Assembly (NCBI GenBank): GCA_963754305.1
Contig: CAVWFR010000011.1
Span: 62,001 to 126,000 of the forward strand
Origin: DATEDA01 sp963754305
GTDB taxonomy: Bacteria > Pseudomonadota > Gammaproteobacteria > Burkholderiales > SG8-39
Length of the DNA stretch: 64,000 nucleotides
Direction: 5' to 3'
Positions 17,302 to 25,988 of this stretch are shown here, in pieces; within the stretch, counting starts at the first letter, position 1; each line of letters opens with the position of its first letter. The position numbers and the translations under genes are program-made. Under the pieces are notes generated by a model. The model had not been told where the DNA came from. It saw only the letters and a program-made list of their open reading frames with translations, and did not search any database.

Positions 17302-19650
17302 TCAGCCGGCGCTAGCCTCGAGGATCGCCCGCCACACCTTCTCGCGCGTGATCGGCATCTCGATCTCGCGCACGCCCAGCTCGCCCAGCGCGTCGATCAC
17401 CGCGTTCACCACCGCCGGCGTCGCCCCGTGGCAGCCCGACTCCCCGACGCCCTTCGCGCCCAGCACGTTGAGCGCGGTCGGCGACGCCTCGTCGAACGCG
17501 CAGTCGAGCCGCGGGAGATCGTCGGCGCGCGGCATCGCGTAGTCCATGAACGAGCCGGTGAGAAGCTGGCCGTTGTCGTCATAGACCGTCTGCTCGACGA
17601 GGGCCTGGCCGAGGCCCTGCGCGATGCCGCCCTCGATCTGGCCGTGCGCGATGAGCGGGTTCATCACGCGGCCGATGTCGTCGACCGCGGTGTGGCGCAC
17701 GACCTTCACGCTTCCCGTCTCCGGCTGGATCTCCACCTCGACGATCTGGCAGCCGTTCGGCCAGGTCTGGCCCTTCGCCGTTTCGGTCGCGCTCACGGCG
17801 AGCTTCGCTTCCGGCTGGCGCGCCGCGAGTTCGAAGAGCCCGATGCCGCGATCGGTGCCGGCGATCGCAAAGCGCCCGGCGGCGAACTCGATGTCCCCCT
17901 CGGCGGCCTCGAGCGCGCCGGCGGCGAGCTTGCGTCCCGCGTCGACGACCGCGACCGCGCCGGCGAGCACCGCGCCGCCGCCGACCTGGAGCGAGCGCGA
18001 CCCGCCGCTCCCGCCGCCCGAGCGCACGACCGACGTGTCGCCCTGCACGACGATCACCTGCTCGGGCGTGATCCCCAATCGTTCGGCGACGATCTGGGCA
18101 TAGGAGGTCCAGAGCCCCTGCCCTATCGCCTGCGTGCCCGACACCACGATGACCTTGCCGTCGCCCGTCACCGTGACGTCGACGGTCTCCTGGAGCGCCG
18201 CGCTCCCCGTCACCTCGATGTAGTAGGCGACGCCGCGCCCGTAGAGCGCGCCGCGCTTCGCCGCTTCGCGCTTCCGTGCGGCGAAACCCGCCCAGTCGGC
18301 TTGCGCGAGCGCCATGTCGAGCGTGTGCGCGAAGTCGCCGCAGTCGTAGACCGAGCCCACCGGATTCTCATAGGGGAGTTCGTCCTTGCGCAGCAGGTTC
18401 TTGCGGCGCAGCTCGATCGGGTCGACGCCCAGCTCGATCGCCGCGCGGCTCACCAGACGCTCGATGAGATAGCCCATCTCCGGACGACCGGCACCTCGAT
18501 ACGCGTCGACCGGTCCGGTGTTGGTGAACATCATCCGCACTTCATGGTCGAGGAGCGGGATACGATACGCGCCGGTCGGCGCGCGTGCCCCGGACATCGC
18601 CGGCACGGCCGCGCCGTAGTTGGAGATGTAGGCGCCGATGTTCGCGTGGCTCCTGATCCGGAGCGCGACGAAGCGGTGCTCGGCGTCGACCGCCAGCTCC
18701 GCCTCGGAGTAGTTGTCGCGGCCGTGCGAATCCGAGAGGAAAGTCTCCGAGCGGTCGGCGAGCCACTTCACCGGCCGGCCAAGCTTGCGCGCGGCGTAGG
18801 CGACCGCGGCGAACTCGGGATACGGATACGCGCGCGTGCCGAAACCGCCGCCGAGATCGGTGCAGACGACGCGCAGCTTCTCCTTCGGCATCTTGAGGAT
18901 GATCTCGGCGAACTGCGTCTGCACCATGTGCGTGCCCTGCGAGGGGCACCACAGGGTCAGCACGCCGCTCGCCGCATCGAACGCCGCGAGCGCACCTTTC
19001 GGCTCGATCGGGTTGGAGACGACGCGGTTGTTGACGATTGCGACCTTGACGATGCGATGGGCCTTGGCGAACGCGGCGTCGACCTCGGCCGCGTCGCCGG
19101 CCTGATACCGCGCAGCGATGTTGCCGTGCTCCGGCGTGAACGCGGCCGGCCACACCGGCGGTGCGTCGGCGCGGGCGCTCGCGCGCGCGTCCACGACTAC
19201 CGGCAGCTCGTCCCATTCGACCTCGACGAGGTCGGCGCCGTCCTTCGCCTGGTTGCGCGTTTGCGCGATCACCATCGCCACCGCGTTGCCGGCGAAGCGC
19301 GCGACGTCGGCGACCAACGGCAGTCGCGGCGGCGCGGTGATGGGCTGGCCGTCAGGGCGCTTGTGCAGCTGGGCGAACGGCATCGAGCCGATGCCGTCGG
19401 CGATCATGTCCGCACCGGTGATGATCGCCATTACCCCGGGCGATTTCAACGCGGTCGAGGCGTCGATGTGGACGATGCGCGCGTGCGCGTGCGGCGAGCG
19501 TACGAACGCGCAGTAGGTCTGATCCGGCAGGACGACGTCGTCGGTGAAGCTGCCTTGACCGGTGATGAGGCGCCGATCCTCGAGACGGCGGACGGGCTTG
19601 CCGATCCACTGGCTGCGGCCGGGCTGGATGTAGTCGGTGACGGTGTTCAT
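17302..19650 (-). CDS. Orphan molybdenum hydroxylase large subunit
   Basis: 782-residue molybdopterin-binding subunit of the xanthine/CO dehydrogenase family. It has the N-terminal RRLEDRRLITGQGSFTDD block, RSPHAHARI, an AYRGAGR active-site loop of the form II type, and the C-terminal GAKGVGESG motif with the probable catalytic Glu. ATG at 19650 begins the conserved N-terminus. Unlike the set at 557-4247, no FAD or 2Fe-2S subunit is beside it: dinB is 67 bp upstream and a convergent reductase gene is downstream. It may borrow small subunits from elsewhere or represent a relocated gene. It is clearly a different paralogue from the one at 557-2890. Confidence 0.88.
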   Translation of the reverse strand: MNTVTDYIQPGRSQWIGKPVRRLEDRRLITGQGSFTDDVVLPDQTYCAFVRSPHAHARIVHIDASTALKSPGVMAIITGADMIADGIGSMPFAQLHKRPDGQPITAPPRLPLVADVARFAGNAVAMVIAQTRNQAKDGADLVEVEWDELPVVVDARASARADAPPVWPAAFTPEHGNIAARYQAGDAAEVDAAFAKAHRIVKVAIVNNRVVSNPIEPKGALAAFDAASGVLTLWCPSQGTHMVQTQFAEIILKMPKEKLRVVCTDLGGGFGTRAYPYPEFAAVAYAARKLGRPVKWLADRSETFLSDSHGRDNYSEAELAVDAEHRFVALRIRSHANIGAYISNYGAAVPAMSGARAPTGAYRIPLLDHEVRMMFTNTGPVDAYRGAGRPEMGYLIERLVSRAAIELGVDPIELRRKNLLRKDELPYENPVGSVYDCGDFAHTLDMALAQADWAGFAARKREAAKRGALYGRGVAYYIEVTGSAALQETVDVTVTGDGKVIVVSGTQAIGQGLWTSYAQIVAERLGITPEQVIVVQGDTSVVRSGGGSGGSRSLQVGGGAVLAGAVAVVDAGRKLAAGALEAAEGDIEFAAGRFAIAGTDRGIGLFELAARQPEAKLAVSATETAKGQTWPNGCQIVEVEIQPETGSVKVVRHTAVDDIGRVMNPLIAHGQIEGGIAQGLGQALVEQTVYDDNGQLLTGSFMDYAMPRADDLPRLDCAFDEASPTALNVLGAKGVGESGCHGATPAVVNAVIDALGELGVREIEMPITREKVWRAILEASAG

Positions 19651-19717
19651 TCTCTTGCGATGCGAAAGGGGATCGGGAGGCGTCGAGGGTAATCGATCTT
19701 CGCCTTTTCCCCAAACC

Positions 19718-20755
19718 CTAGGCGGCACTCAGCTCGCCGACCCGCACACCGACGAGCCGCACCGGGCGATCGAGCGGGAGGCGGCCGAGGCACTCGAACG
19801 CCGCCTTGCGGATGGCGGTCTCGGCAGCGGTCGGTTCCGGCAAGGTTTTCACCCGGGTGTGCGTCTCGAAGCCGGCAAAGCGCACCTTGATGCCGATAGC
19901 GCGGCCGCGATAACCCTCTGCGCGCAGGTCCGCGGCGACTTCGCGGGCGAGCTTCGCGAGCGTGCGCGCGATCGCCTGCCAGTCGACGACGTCCGCCTGG
20001 AAGGTCGTCTCGCGGCTGCGGCTCCGCGGCTCGTGATGCGTAACGACCGGTCGCGAGTCGATACCGTGCGCAGCATCGTGCAAGTACGCGCCGGACGAGC
20101 GGCCGAAGGACTCCACGAGCCGCTGCACCGGCGTCGCGGCGAGCTCGCCGATGGTCCGGATCTCGGTCGCCGCGAGGCGCGCCTCCGTCTTCGGACCGAC
20201 CCCCGGGAGCTTGCGCGCGGCGAGCGGCCAGATCCGCGACTCGAGGTCGCCCGCGCCGAGAATCGTGAGGCCGTCGGGCTTGTCGAGCTCCGAGGCCATC
20301 TTCGCGAGCAGCTTGTTCGATGCGATGCCGATCGAGCAGGTGAGACCGGTGTTTTCGGCGATCCGCCGCTTGATCTCGCGGCCGATCGATTCGCTGGAGC
20401 CGAGGACCTCGGTGATGTCGAGATAGGCCTCGTCGATGCCGCGATCCTCCATCAGCGGCGAGACGCCGTGCATCACCGCCTTGAACAGCGCCGAGTAGCG
20501 CCGGTATTCCGCGAAATCCACCGCCAGGAACACCGCCTGCGGGCAGAGCTTGTGCGCGGTGCGGAGCGGCATCGCCGAGCGCACGCCGAACGCGCGCGCT
20601 TCGTAGGTGGCGGTGGACACCACGCCGCGACGGCTCGGATCGCCGCGCCCGCCGATGACGACCGGCTGGCCCTTCAGCTCGGGGCGGCGCAGCAACTCGA
20701 CCGCCGCGAAGAAGGCGTCCATGTCGAGGTGGAGGATTCGGCGCGGCGGGACCAC
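19718..20755 (-). CDS. dinB: DNA polymerase IV (Y family)
   Basis: 345-residue translesion polymerase. The catalytic acidic residues are in LDMDAFFAAVE (residues 10-20) and GIDEAYLD (about residue 106). The fingers motif YEARAFGVRSAMP and the helix-hairpin-helix LPGVGPKTEARL are present, followed by the little-finger domain. The length is typical of E. coli Pol IV (351), though the extreme C-terminus lacks an obvious beta-clamp-binding peptide. The start at 20755 fits the conserved RRILHLDMD. I found no convincing LexA box upstream. Confidence 0.95.
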   Translation of the reverse strand: MVPPRRILHLDMDAFFAAVELLRRPELKGQPVVIGGRGDPSRRGVVSTATYEARAFGVRSAMPLRTAHKLCPQAVFLAVDFAEYRRYSALFKAVMHGVSPLMEDRGIDEAYLDITEVLGSSESIGREIKRRIAENTGLTCSIGIASNKLLAKMASELDKPDGLTILGAGDLESRIWPLAARKLPGVGPKTEARLAATEIRTIGELAATPVQRLVESFGRSSGAYLHDAAHGIDSRPVVTHHEPRSRSRETTFQADVVDWQAIARTLAKLAREVAADLRAEGYRGRAIGIKVRFAGFETHTRVKTLPEPTAAETAIRKAAFECLGRLPLDRPVRLVGVRVGELSAA

Positions 20756-20981
20756 TGCGAGCGCGAGTTTGCCACGGTCGTGCGTGCCGGCCGGGTCTGG
20801 CCGAGAAGGCTTTCCCGACGCAGGCTCACGCCATGAGCCACCCCCGGGCGTACTCTAGTCGCGTGGTGGCCCCGAGCCCCCCTCGCTCCCTGGGGACCGC
20901 CGCGATCGCCGGGTTGATCGACAGCTTCCGGGGCGATTCATCAAAGTACCGGCAAAGCGTCGTCCTACATCTCCTCCTTGG

Positions 20982-21020
20982 CCCCGCTCGGCCGGCTCCT
21001 CCGGCGCGGGGTCTTTTCTT
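20982..21020 (+). terminator. Intrinsic terminator, plus-strand orientation
   Basis: CCCCGC-TCG-GCCGG-CTCCT-CCGGC-GCGGGG forms an 11-bp stem with a small bulge, followed by TCTTTTCTT. This is a good Rho-independent terminator for rightward transcription. No plus-strand gene is seen in the 226 bp between dinB and this point, and rlmJ is on the other strand, so the transcript it ends is unidentified. Confidence 0.6.
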
Positions 21021-21049
21021 CCGGAAGCAGCGCTGGTCGAGCGCGGCCG

Positions 21050-21892
21050 CTACTCGGGCACCAGCCAGCGCATCCGATACGTTCCCTCCCCCACCGTCGC
21101 GAGCGCGCGCGCAAGCCACGGGACGATTTCGCCTGCCTCCTCGTCGAACCGGAACGGCGGATTCACCACCAGCAGCCCGCAACCCCGCAACGTCGGCGAC
21201 GTGCCCTCCGGATGCACGGAGAGCTCGAGTTGCAGGATCTTGCGGATGCCCGTCGCGACGATATCGCGCTCGAACCCGCGGATCGCGGGTGGCTCGAGGA
21301 GCGGATACCAGAGCGCGTAGACGCCGGTAGGCCAGCGCTCGTATCCTGCGGCGAGCGCCCGGGCGAGCCGCCGCAGCTCGCCGGCGCGATCGAATGACGA
21401 ATCGACGAGCACCAGCCCGCGCCGCTCCGGCGGCGGCAGGTGGGCCTTCAGCGAGTGGTAGCCGTCCATCAGGTGCACGGTCACCTTCCGGTCGCGGGCG
21501 AAGAGCGTGCCGAGCGCCGCGACGTCGGCCTCGTTCAGCTCGCTCAGCACCATGCGATCCGCCGGGCGGAGGAAGCGCCGCGCGAGCCGTGGCGAACCCG
21601 GGTAGTAGCGCAGCCGCCCGCCGCGGTTCTCCGCACGCACCGCGTCGAGGTACGGCGCGATGCGCGCCGGGACATCGTCGCGAGCCATCAGCCGGGCGAT
21701 CCCGTCGCGGAACTCCGCGTTCTTCTTCGCCCAAGCGTGCGTGAGGTCATACAGCCCGATGCCGGCATGAGTGTCGACGTAGCAGAGCGCCTTGTCCTTC
21801 GTCGCAAGAACCAGGAGCAGGCGCGTGAGGAGCGCGTGCTTGAAGACGTCGGCGAAGTTGCCGGCGTGGAAGTGGTGGCGGTAGGCCAGCAC
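21050..21892 (-). CDS. rlmJ: 23S rRNA (adenine-N6) methyltransferase RlmJ
   Basis: 280-residue SAM-dependent enzyme that methylates A2030 of 23S rRNA. The N-terminal HHFHAGNFADVFKH block is diagnostic and intact. The central catalytic motif that is DPPY or DPSY in relatives is read here as DSSF (in LVLVDSSFDRAGE), keeping the Asp but not the Pro; the late VNPPF motif is normal. The start is GTG at 21892, immediately next to the stop of the MazG-like gene with no gap, so it is the last gene of the ThDP enzyme-cupin-MazG operon. Confidence 0.92.
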   Translation of the reverse strand: MLAYRHHFHAGNFADVFKHALLTRLLLVLATKDKALCYVDTHAGIGLYDLTHAWAKKNAEFRDGIARLMARDDVPARIAPYLDAVRAENRGGRLRYYPGSPRLARRFLRPADRMVLSELNEADVAALGTLFARDRKVTVHLMDGYHSLKAHLPPPERRGLVLVDSSFDRAGELRRLARALAAGYERWPTGVYALWYPLLEPPAIRGFERDIVATGIRKILQLELSVHPEGTSPTLRGCGLLVVNPPFRFDEEAGEIVPWLARALATVGEGTYRMRWLVPE

Positions 21893-22249
21893 CTAGAGCT
21901 GGTCGTACTTCTTCGCGTTCCCGCGCGCCTTCTCGACCGGATACTTCTCGGCGTTGAGCACGAGCTTCCGCTCCACCGCGGCGAGCGGATCGATGCCGAG
22001 CCGGTCGGCCAACTCGACCAGCAGGATCAGCACGTCGGCGATCTCGTGCTCGACCTCGACGCGCTTCGGAGCGGGCAGGCGGTCGGCCTCCTCCGGCGTG
22101 AGCCACTGGAACTGCTCGAGCAGCTCGCCGGTCTCGGCGCTGAGCGCCATGGCGAGGTTCTTCGGGTTGTGGAACTGGGCCCAGTCGCGCTCGGCGACGA
22201 AGGCGCGCAAGACGCTGCGCAGGGTGTCGAGGCTGTCGATGCGGGTCAT
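21893..22249 (-). CDS. MazG-like nucleotide pyrophosphohydrolase
   Basis: 118-residue all-alpha NTP pyrophosphatase of the MazG/RS21-C6 type. The metal-binding pattern is seen in ETGELLEQFQW and in EIADVLILLVELADRLG (the ExxE-x-ExxD arrangement). These enzymes hydrolyse non-canonical or excess nucleoside triphosphates to monophosphates, for example dCTP analogues. ATG at 22249 overlaps the cupin stop by 4 bp, which supports the start. It is co-transcribed with a cupin upstream and rlmJ downstream. Confidence 0.9.
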   Translation of the reverse strand: MTRIDSLDTLRSVLRAFVAERDWAQFHNPKNLAMALSAETGELLEQFQWLTPEEADRLPAPKRVEVEHEIADVLILLVELADRLGIDPLAAVERKLVLNAEKYPVEKARGNAKKYDQL

Positions 22250-22584
22250 GACGCGGCGTCCTCGGTTCCATAGTGCACCGCTAGCCACACGGTCGGCGCC
22301 GCGCGCGCGGTCGATTCCACGCGATGACGGCGGCGCGCCGCGATGTCGAGGAAGTCGCCCGGCCGGAGCGTGCGCGCTCCGGGCTCGTCCTCGAACCGCA
22401 GCTCGGCTTCGCCGGCGAGCAGGACCACCCACTCGCCGCGCGGTTCGTCGTACCAGTGGCCCGGCGGGCTCGCGTGGCCGTGCGAGACGATCCGCTCGAT
22501 CTTCAGCCCGGGCCGGGACAGGAGCTCGAGAACCGCTTCCGCGGCCGACGGGGCGGGCAACCCGGCAAAAAGGTTCGTGAGCAT
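22246..22584 (-). CDS. Small cupin protein
   Basis: 112-residue single-domain cupin. The conserved cupin box 1 is read around SHGHASPPGHWYDEPRGEW with two His and one Glu that could bind a metal, and box 2 around LRPGDFLDIAARRRHRV. Such proteins can be dioxygenases, isomerases or sensors, so no reaction is assigned. ATG at 22584 lies 9 bp after the ThDP-enzyme stop and the gene overlaps the MazG-like gene by 4 bp. Confidence 0.85.
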   Translation of the reverse strand: MLTNLFAGLPAPSAAEAVLELLSRPGLKIERIVSHGHASPPGHWYDEPRGEWVVLLAGEAELRFEDEPGARTLRPGDFLDIAARRRHRVESTARAAPTVWLAVHYGTEDAAS

Positions 22585-22593
22585 GACGCGCCT

Positions 22594-24246
22594 TCAGCCG
22601 CCGAACCCATCGGCAACGGCCACGTCGATCAGGCTCGGACGCCCGCGCTCGGCCGCCTCGCGGAGCGCCGGCACGACGTCGTTGGGATCGGTGACTCTGC
22701 GCGCCGCCACGCCCATCGACTGCGCGAGGCCGACGTAGTCGATCGCGGGATCCCTGATGTCCATCCCGACGAACTTGTCGGTGCCGCGAAACGCGACCAG
22801 CCGCTCCTTGATGATGCGATAGCCGCGGTTGTTGGTGATCACGTAGGTGATCGGGAGCTCGAGGTGCGCGGCGGTCCAGAGCGCCTGGATCCCGTACATC
22901 GCGCTCCCGTCGCCGACGATCGCCGTCACCGGCCGCCCGGGGAGCGCGAGGCTCACGCCGATGGCACCCGGCATCGCGAAACCGAGACCGCCGCTCGCGA
23001 GACCGTAGAACGCGCGCCGATCGCGCAGTCGCAGGAAGCCCGGCAGCGCAAGCGAAGAGATGAGCGCCTCCTCGACGACGACCGCATCCCGCGGCAGGTG
23101 CTCGCTGATCCGGAGCATCAGGTATCGCGGATCGATCGGCGAAGTCTCGGCCTCCGCCATTGCGTCGACCGCCGCGCGCACGCGCTGCGCGGACCAGTTG
23201 CGGTCCTTGAGCGCCGCGAGACGCTCGGCTGCCTCGGGCGCGCGGCGCGCGCGCATCAGCGGCAGCAGCGCGCGCAAGGTCTCCTTCACGTTCGCCTGGA
23301 TGGCGACGTCGGTGCGGTAGTTTTTCCCGAGCTCCCAGCTGCGCTCGCTCACGTGCACGACCGGCAACCCCGCGGGCAGCGGCTCGACCGGGCTGTAGAC
23401 CGACATCCGCAGGAGATCGGCCCCGAGGCAGACGAGGAGATCGAACGGCTCGAGCGCCGCCCGCACCTGCTTCTGGTTGCGCGTGAGCGCGCCGAGATAC
23501 GCGGGATGCTCGGTCGGGAACTGCGCGCAGTATGGAATCGGCGATGCGAACACCGCCGCGCCAAGGAGCTCCGCGAGCTCGGCGCACTCGGCGAACGCAT
23601 CGTGGGCGGCGAGCTCCTGCCCGGCGACGATGACCGGACGGCGCGCGTCGGCGAGCGTTTCCGCGAGCCGGGCAAGCGCCTCGTCGGACGGTCGCGCGCG
23701 CGCATCGACCCGCACCGGGCGTCCGAGATCGAGCTCGGCCGATTGCTCGAGCACGTCGCCCGGCAGGCTGATGAACACCGGGCCGGTCGGCGGCGTGAGC
23801 GCAACCTTGACCGAGCGGCGGATGATCCGCGGCAGATCCTCGATGCGCGTCGGCTCGACTGCCCACTTGACGAGCGGCTGCGCCATCGGCACCAGCGCGT
23901 CGTAGAGCAGCGGTTCGAGCAGCCCGTGCCCCTGCTCCTGCTGGCCGGCCGTCAGGACGATCGGCGATCCCGAGAACTTCGCGTTGTAGAGCGCGCCCAT
24001 CGCATTGCCCAACCCGGGCGCGACGTGCACGTTCGCCGCGGTGATCCGGCCGGATGCGCGGGCGTAGCCGTCGGCCATCCCGACCACGATCGATTCCTGG
24101 AGGCCAAGTACGAACTTGAGCTGCGGGAAGTCGGGCACGACTTCCATGATCGCCAGCTCGGTCGTACCCGGATTGCCGAAGAGATGCGTGATGCCCTCGT
24201 CGACGAGAAGCTCGAGGAACGCGGTGCGGCCGTTGCGGATCGGCAT
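22594..24246 (-). CDS. ThDP-dependent decarboxylase, benzoylformate decarboxylase-like
   Basis: 550-residue thiamine diphosphate enzyme of the acetolactate synthase/benzoylformate decarboxylase family. The N-terminal domain has FGNPGTTELAIM and the cofactor-activating Glu in LQESIVVGMADGYARA; a His sits in VHVAPGLGNAMGA, as in benzoylformate decarboxylase. The C-terminal ThDP/Mg motif is GDGSAMYG ending in NNRGY about 30 residues on. ATG at 24246 is unambiguous. It would decarboxylate an aryl or alkyl 2-oxo acid. The following cupin gene is 9 bp away. Substrate preference cannot be read from the sequence. Confidence 0.88.
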   Translation of the reverse strand: MPIRNGRTAFLELLVDEGITHLFGNPGTTELAIMEVVPDFPQLKFVLGLQESIVVGMADGYARASGRITAANVHVAPGLGNAMGALYNAKFSGSPIVLTAGQQEQGHGLLEPLLYDALVPMAQPLVKWAVEPTRIEDLPRIIRRSVKVALTPPTGPVFISLPGDVLEQSAELDLGRPVRVDARARPSDEALARLAETLADARRPVIVAGQELAAHDAFAECAELAELLGAAVFASPIPYCAQFPTEHPAYLGALTRNQKQVRAALEPFDLLVCLGADLLRMSVYSPVEPLPAGLPVVHVSERSWELGKNYRTDVAIQANVKETLRALLPLMRARRAPEAAERLAALKDRNWSAQRVRAAVDAMAEAETSPIDPRYLMLRISEHLPRDAVVVEEALISSLALPGFLRLRDRRAFYGLASGGLGFAMPGAIGVSLALPGRPVTAIVGDGSAMYGIQALWTAAHLELPITYVITNNRGYRIIKERLVAFRGTDKFVGMDIRDPAIDYVGLAQSMGVAARRVTDPNDVVPALREAAERGRPSLIDVAVADGFGG

Positions 24247-24559
24247 GTCGGAGGGCCTTCGGAGAGCGGATCGGGACCGCCTGCGATGTTAACTTGCCTC
24301 GACCGAGGCCGGCGTCGACCCGACGTGCTGCGACCGATCTGCCTCGACCCGTTCACCGAAACCCTGTATAGTCCGCCGCGGAATCAGGGACGCATCATCC
24401 GGTCGGCGTTTTCTGTTTCTTCGCGGTCGTTCTCCCGATTGTTGCCCGGCCCCCATGCCGGGTTCTGGAACTCCCTCGATCCTCCAATCCAGCAGTTCAC
24501 GTCTGCCTGAACCGGTTCTGATGGCGTAACGCCGCAGCAGGCCGATCCAGGAGTTTGTT
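24247..24559. other. Divergent intergenic region with long rhlE leader
   Basis: No gene is seen in these 313 bp between the divergent ThDP-enzyme and rhlE starts. A plus-strand promoter is predicted at 24344-24372, which would give an untranslated leader of about 180 nt. Within that leader CCCGGC-CCCCAT-GCCGGG (24445-24462) forms a perfect 6-bp hairpin, and the stretch before it is T-rich. Long structured leaders are known for cold-inducible helicase genes; that role is inferred here. Confidence 0.5.
24344..24372 (+). promoter_or_regulatory. Predicted promoter of rhlE
   Basis: A -35 box TCGACC (24344-24349) and a -10 box TATAGT (24367-24372) are spaced by 17 bp. They match the sigma-70 consensus at 4 of 6 and 5 of 6 positions. 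Transcription should begin near 24379. Confidence 0.5.
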
Positions 24560-25966
24560 TTGTCCGATTCATTCGCAAGGCTGGGCCTCGAGCCCGGGCT
24601 GGTCCGCGCTGTCGTGGACCAAGGCTATACCCAACCCACGCCGGTCCAGGCGCAGGCGATTCCAGTCATTCTCGACGGTCGCGACGTGCTCGCCGGCGCA
24701 CAGACCGGCACCGGCAAGACCGCCGGCTTCGTGCTGCCGATGCTGCAGCGGCTCGCCGCCCGATCGCCGCAGGGAAAGCACCAGGTCCGCGCGCTGATCC
24801 TCACCCCGACCCGCGAGCTCGCGGCACAGGTCGAGGAGAGCGTGCGCGTCTACGGCAGGCACATGCCGCTCAAGTCGACGCTCGTGTATGGCGGCGTCGG
24901 CATCAACCCGCAGATCGATGCGCTCCGGCGTGGCGTGGACATCCTAGTCGCGACACCCGGACGGCTGCTCGATCACATGCAGCAGAAGACGGTCGACCTT
25001 CGGCACATCGAGATCCTCGTGCTCGACGAAGCCGACCGGATGCTCGACATGGGCTTCATCCGCGACATCCGCCGCGTGCTCGCGGCGCTGCCGAAGAAGC
25101 GCCAGAACCTGCTGTTCTCGGCCACGTTCTCCGACGAGATCCGCGAGCTTGCGGAGTCGCTGCTGCACCAACCGGCGATGGTCGAGGTCGCGCGGCGGAA
25201 CGCCGAATCGGAGCTCGTCGCGCAGCGCATCCACCCCGTCGCGCAGGCCCGCAAGCGGGCGCTGCTCGCGCATCTCGTCCTCGCCGGCGACTGGCGGCAG
25301 GTGCTCGTCTTCACGCGCACCAAGCACGGCGCGAACCGTCTCGCCGAGCAGCTCTGCAAGGACGGCGTCGAAGCGACGGCGATCCACGGCAACAAGAGCC
25401 AGGGGGCGCGCACCAAGGCGCTCGCCGGCTTCAAGGCGGGGACCGTGCGCGTCCTGGTCGCCACCGACATCGCCTCGCGCGGCCTGGACATCGAAGAGCT
25501 GCCGCACGTCGTGAACTTCGAGCTGCCGCACGTGCCCGAGGATTACGTCCACCGCATCGGCCGGACCGGGCGCGCGGGCTCGACGGGCGAAGCGATCTCG
25601 CTCGTCTCGCCCGAGGAGCACGCGCTCCTCGCCGACATCGAGAAGCTGCTCAGGCGGCGAGTCATACGCGAGGTCATTCCGGGGTTCGAGCCGGGCACCG
25701 CCGCGCCTGCGGATCCCGCTCCCGCGAGGCCGGCGCAGTCACCGCGCGCGCAGCGGCAACAGCGCCCGAATGCCGGCGGGCATGCCCAGCACCATCGCAC
25801 GAGCGGCGGCGCGAACGGCGGCGCAACTTTCGGTGCGAAGGGCAGCACGAACAACGGGACAGGGAGCGGGGCCAACCGCGGCGCCGCGCCCGCACCGGCC
25901 ACGCATCGCGCCCGCGGACCGCAGGTTCCCGCGCTCCTGCGCGGCGGAAACCGCCGCGCAGACTGA
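24560..25966 (+). CDS. rhlE: DEAD-box ATP-dependent RNA helicase, RhlE type
   Basis: 468-residue RNA helicase. All core motifs are present: the Q motif (PTPVQAQAIP), AQTGTGKT at about residues 48-55, PTRELAAQV, VLDEADRML, SATF, and in the second RecA domain ARGLDIEELPHVVNFELP and HRIGRTGRAG. The C-terminal 90 residues are a low-complexity tail rich in Gly, Asn, Arg and Ala, which usually binds RNA non-specifically. The start is TTG at 24560 with CAGGAG 5 bp upstream; the first residues match RhlE proteins. It is 22 bp from the RRM gene and likely in one operon with it. Confidence 0.94.
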   Translation: MSDSFARLGLEPGLVRAVVDQGYTQPTPVQAQAIPVILDGRDVLAGAQTGTGKTAGFVLPMLQRLAARSPQGKHQVRALILTPTRELAAQVEESVRVYGRHMPLKSTLVYGGVGINPQIDALRRGVDILVATPGRLLDHMQQKTVDLRHIEILVLDEADRMLDMGFIRDIRRVLAALPKKRQNLLFSATFSDEIRELAESLLHQPAMVEVARRNAESELVAQRIHPVAQARKRALLAHLVLAGDWRQVLVFTRTKHGANRLAEQLCKDGVEATAIHGNKSQGARTKALAGFKAGTVRVLVATDIASRGLDIEELPHVVNFELPHVPEDYVHRIGRTGRAGSTGEAISLVSPEEHALLADIEKLLRRRVIREVIPGFEPGTAAPADPAPARPAQSPRAQRQQRPNAGGHAQHHRTSGGANGGATFGAKGSTNNGTGSGANRGAAPAPATHRARGPQVPALLRGGNRRAD

Positions 25967-25988
25967 ATATCCACGAGAGGAGCTCACC

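Noticed and set aside
20833..21330. Small plus-strand gene between dinB and rlmJ
   Set aside because: The frame overlaps a terminator hairpin and runs antisense into rlmJ, with no recognisable protein motif.
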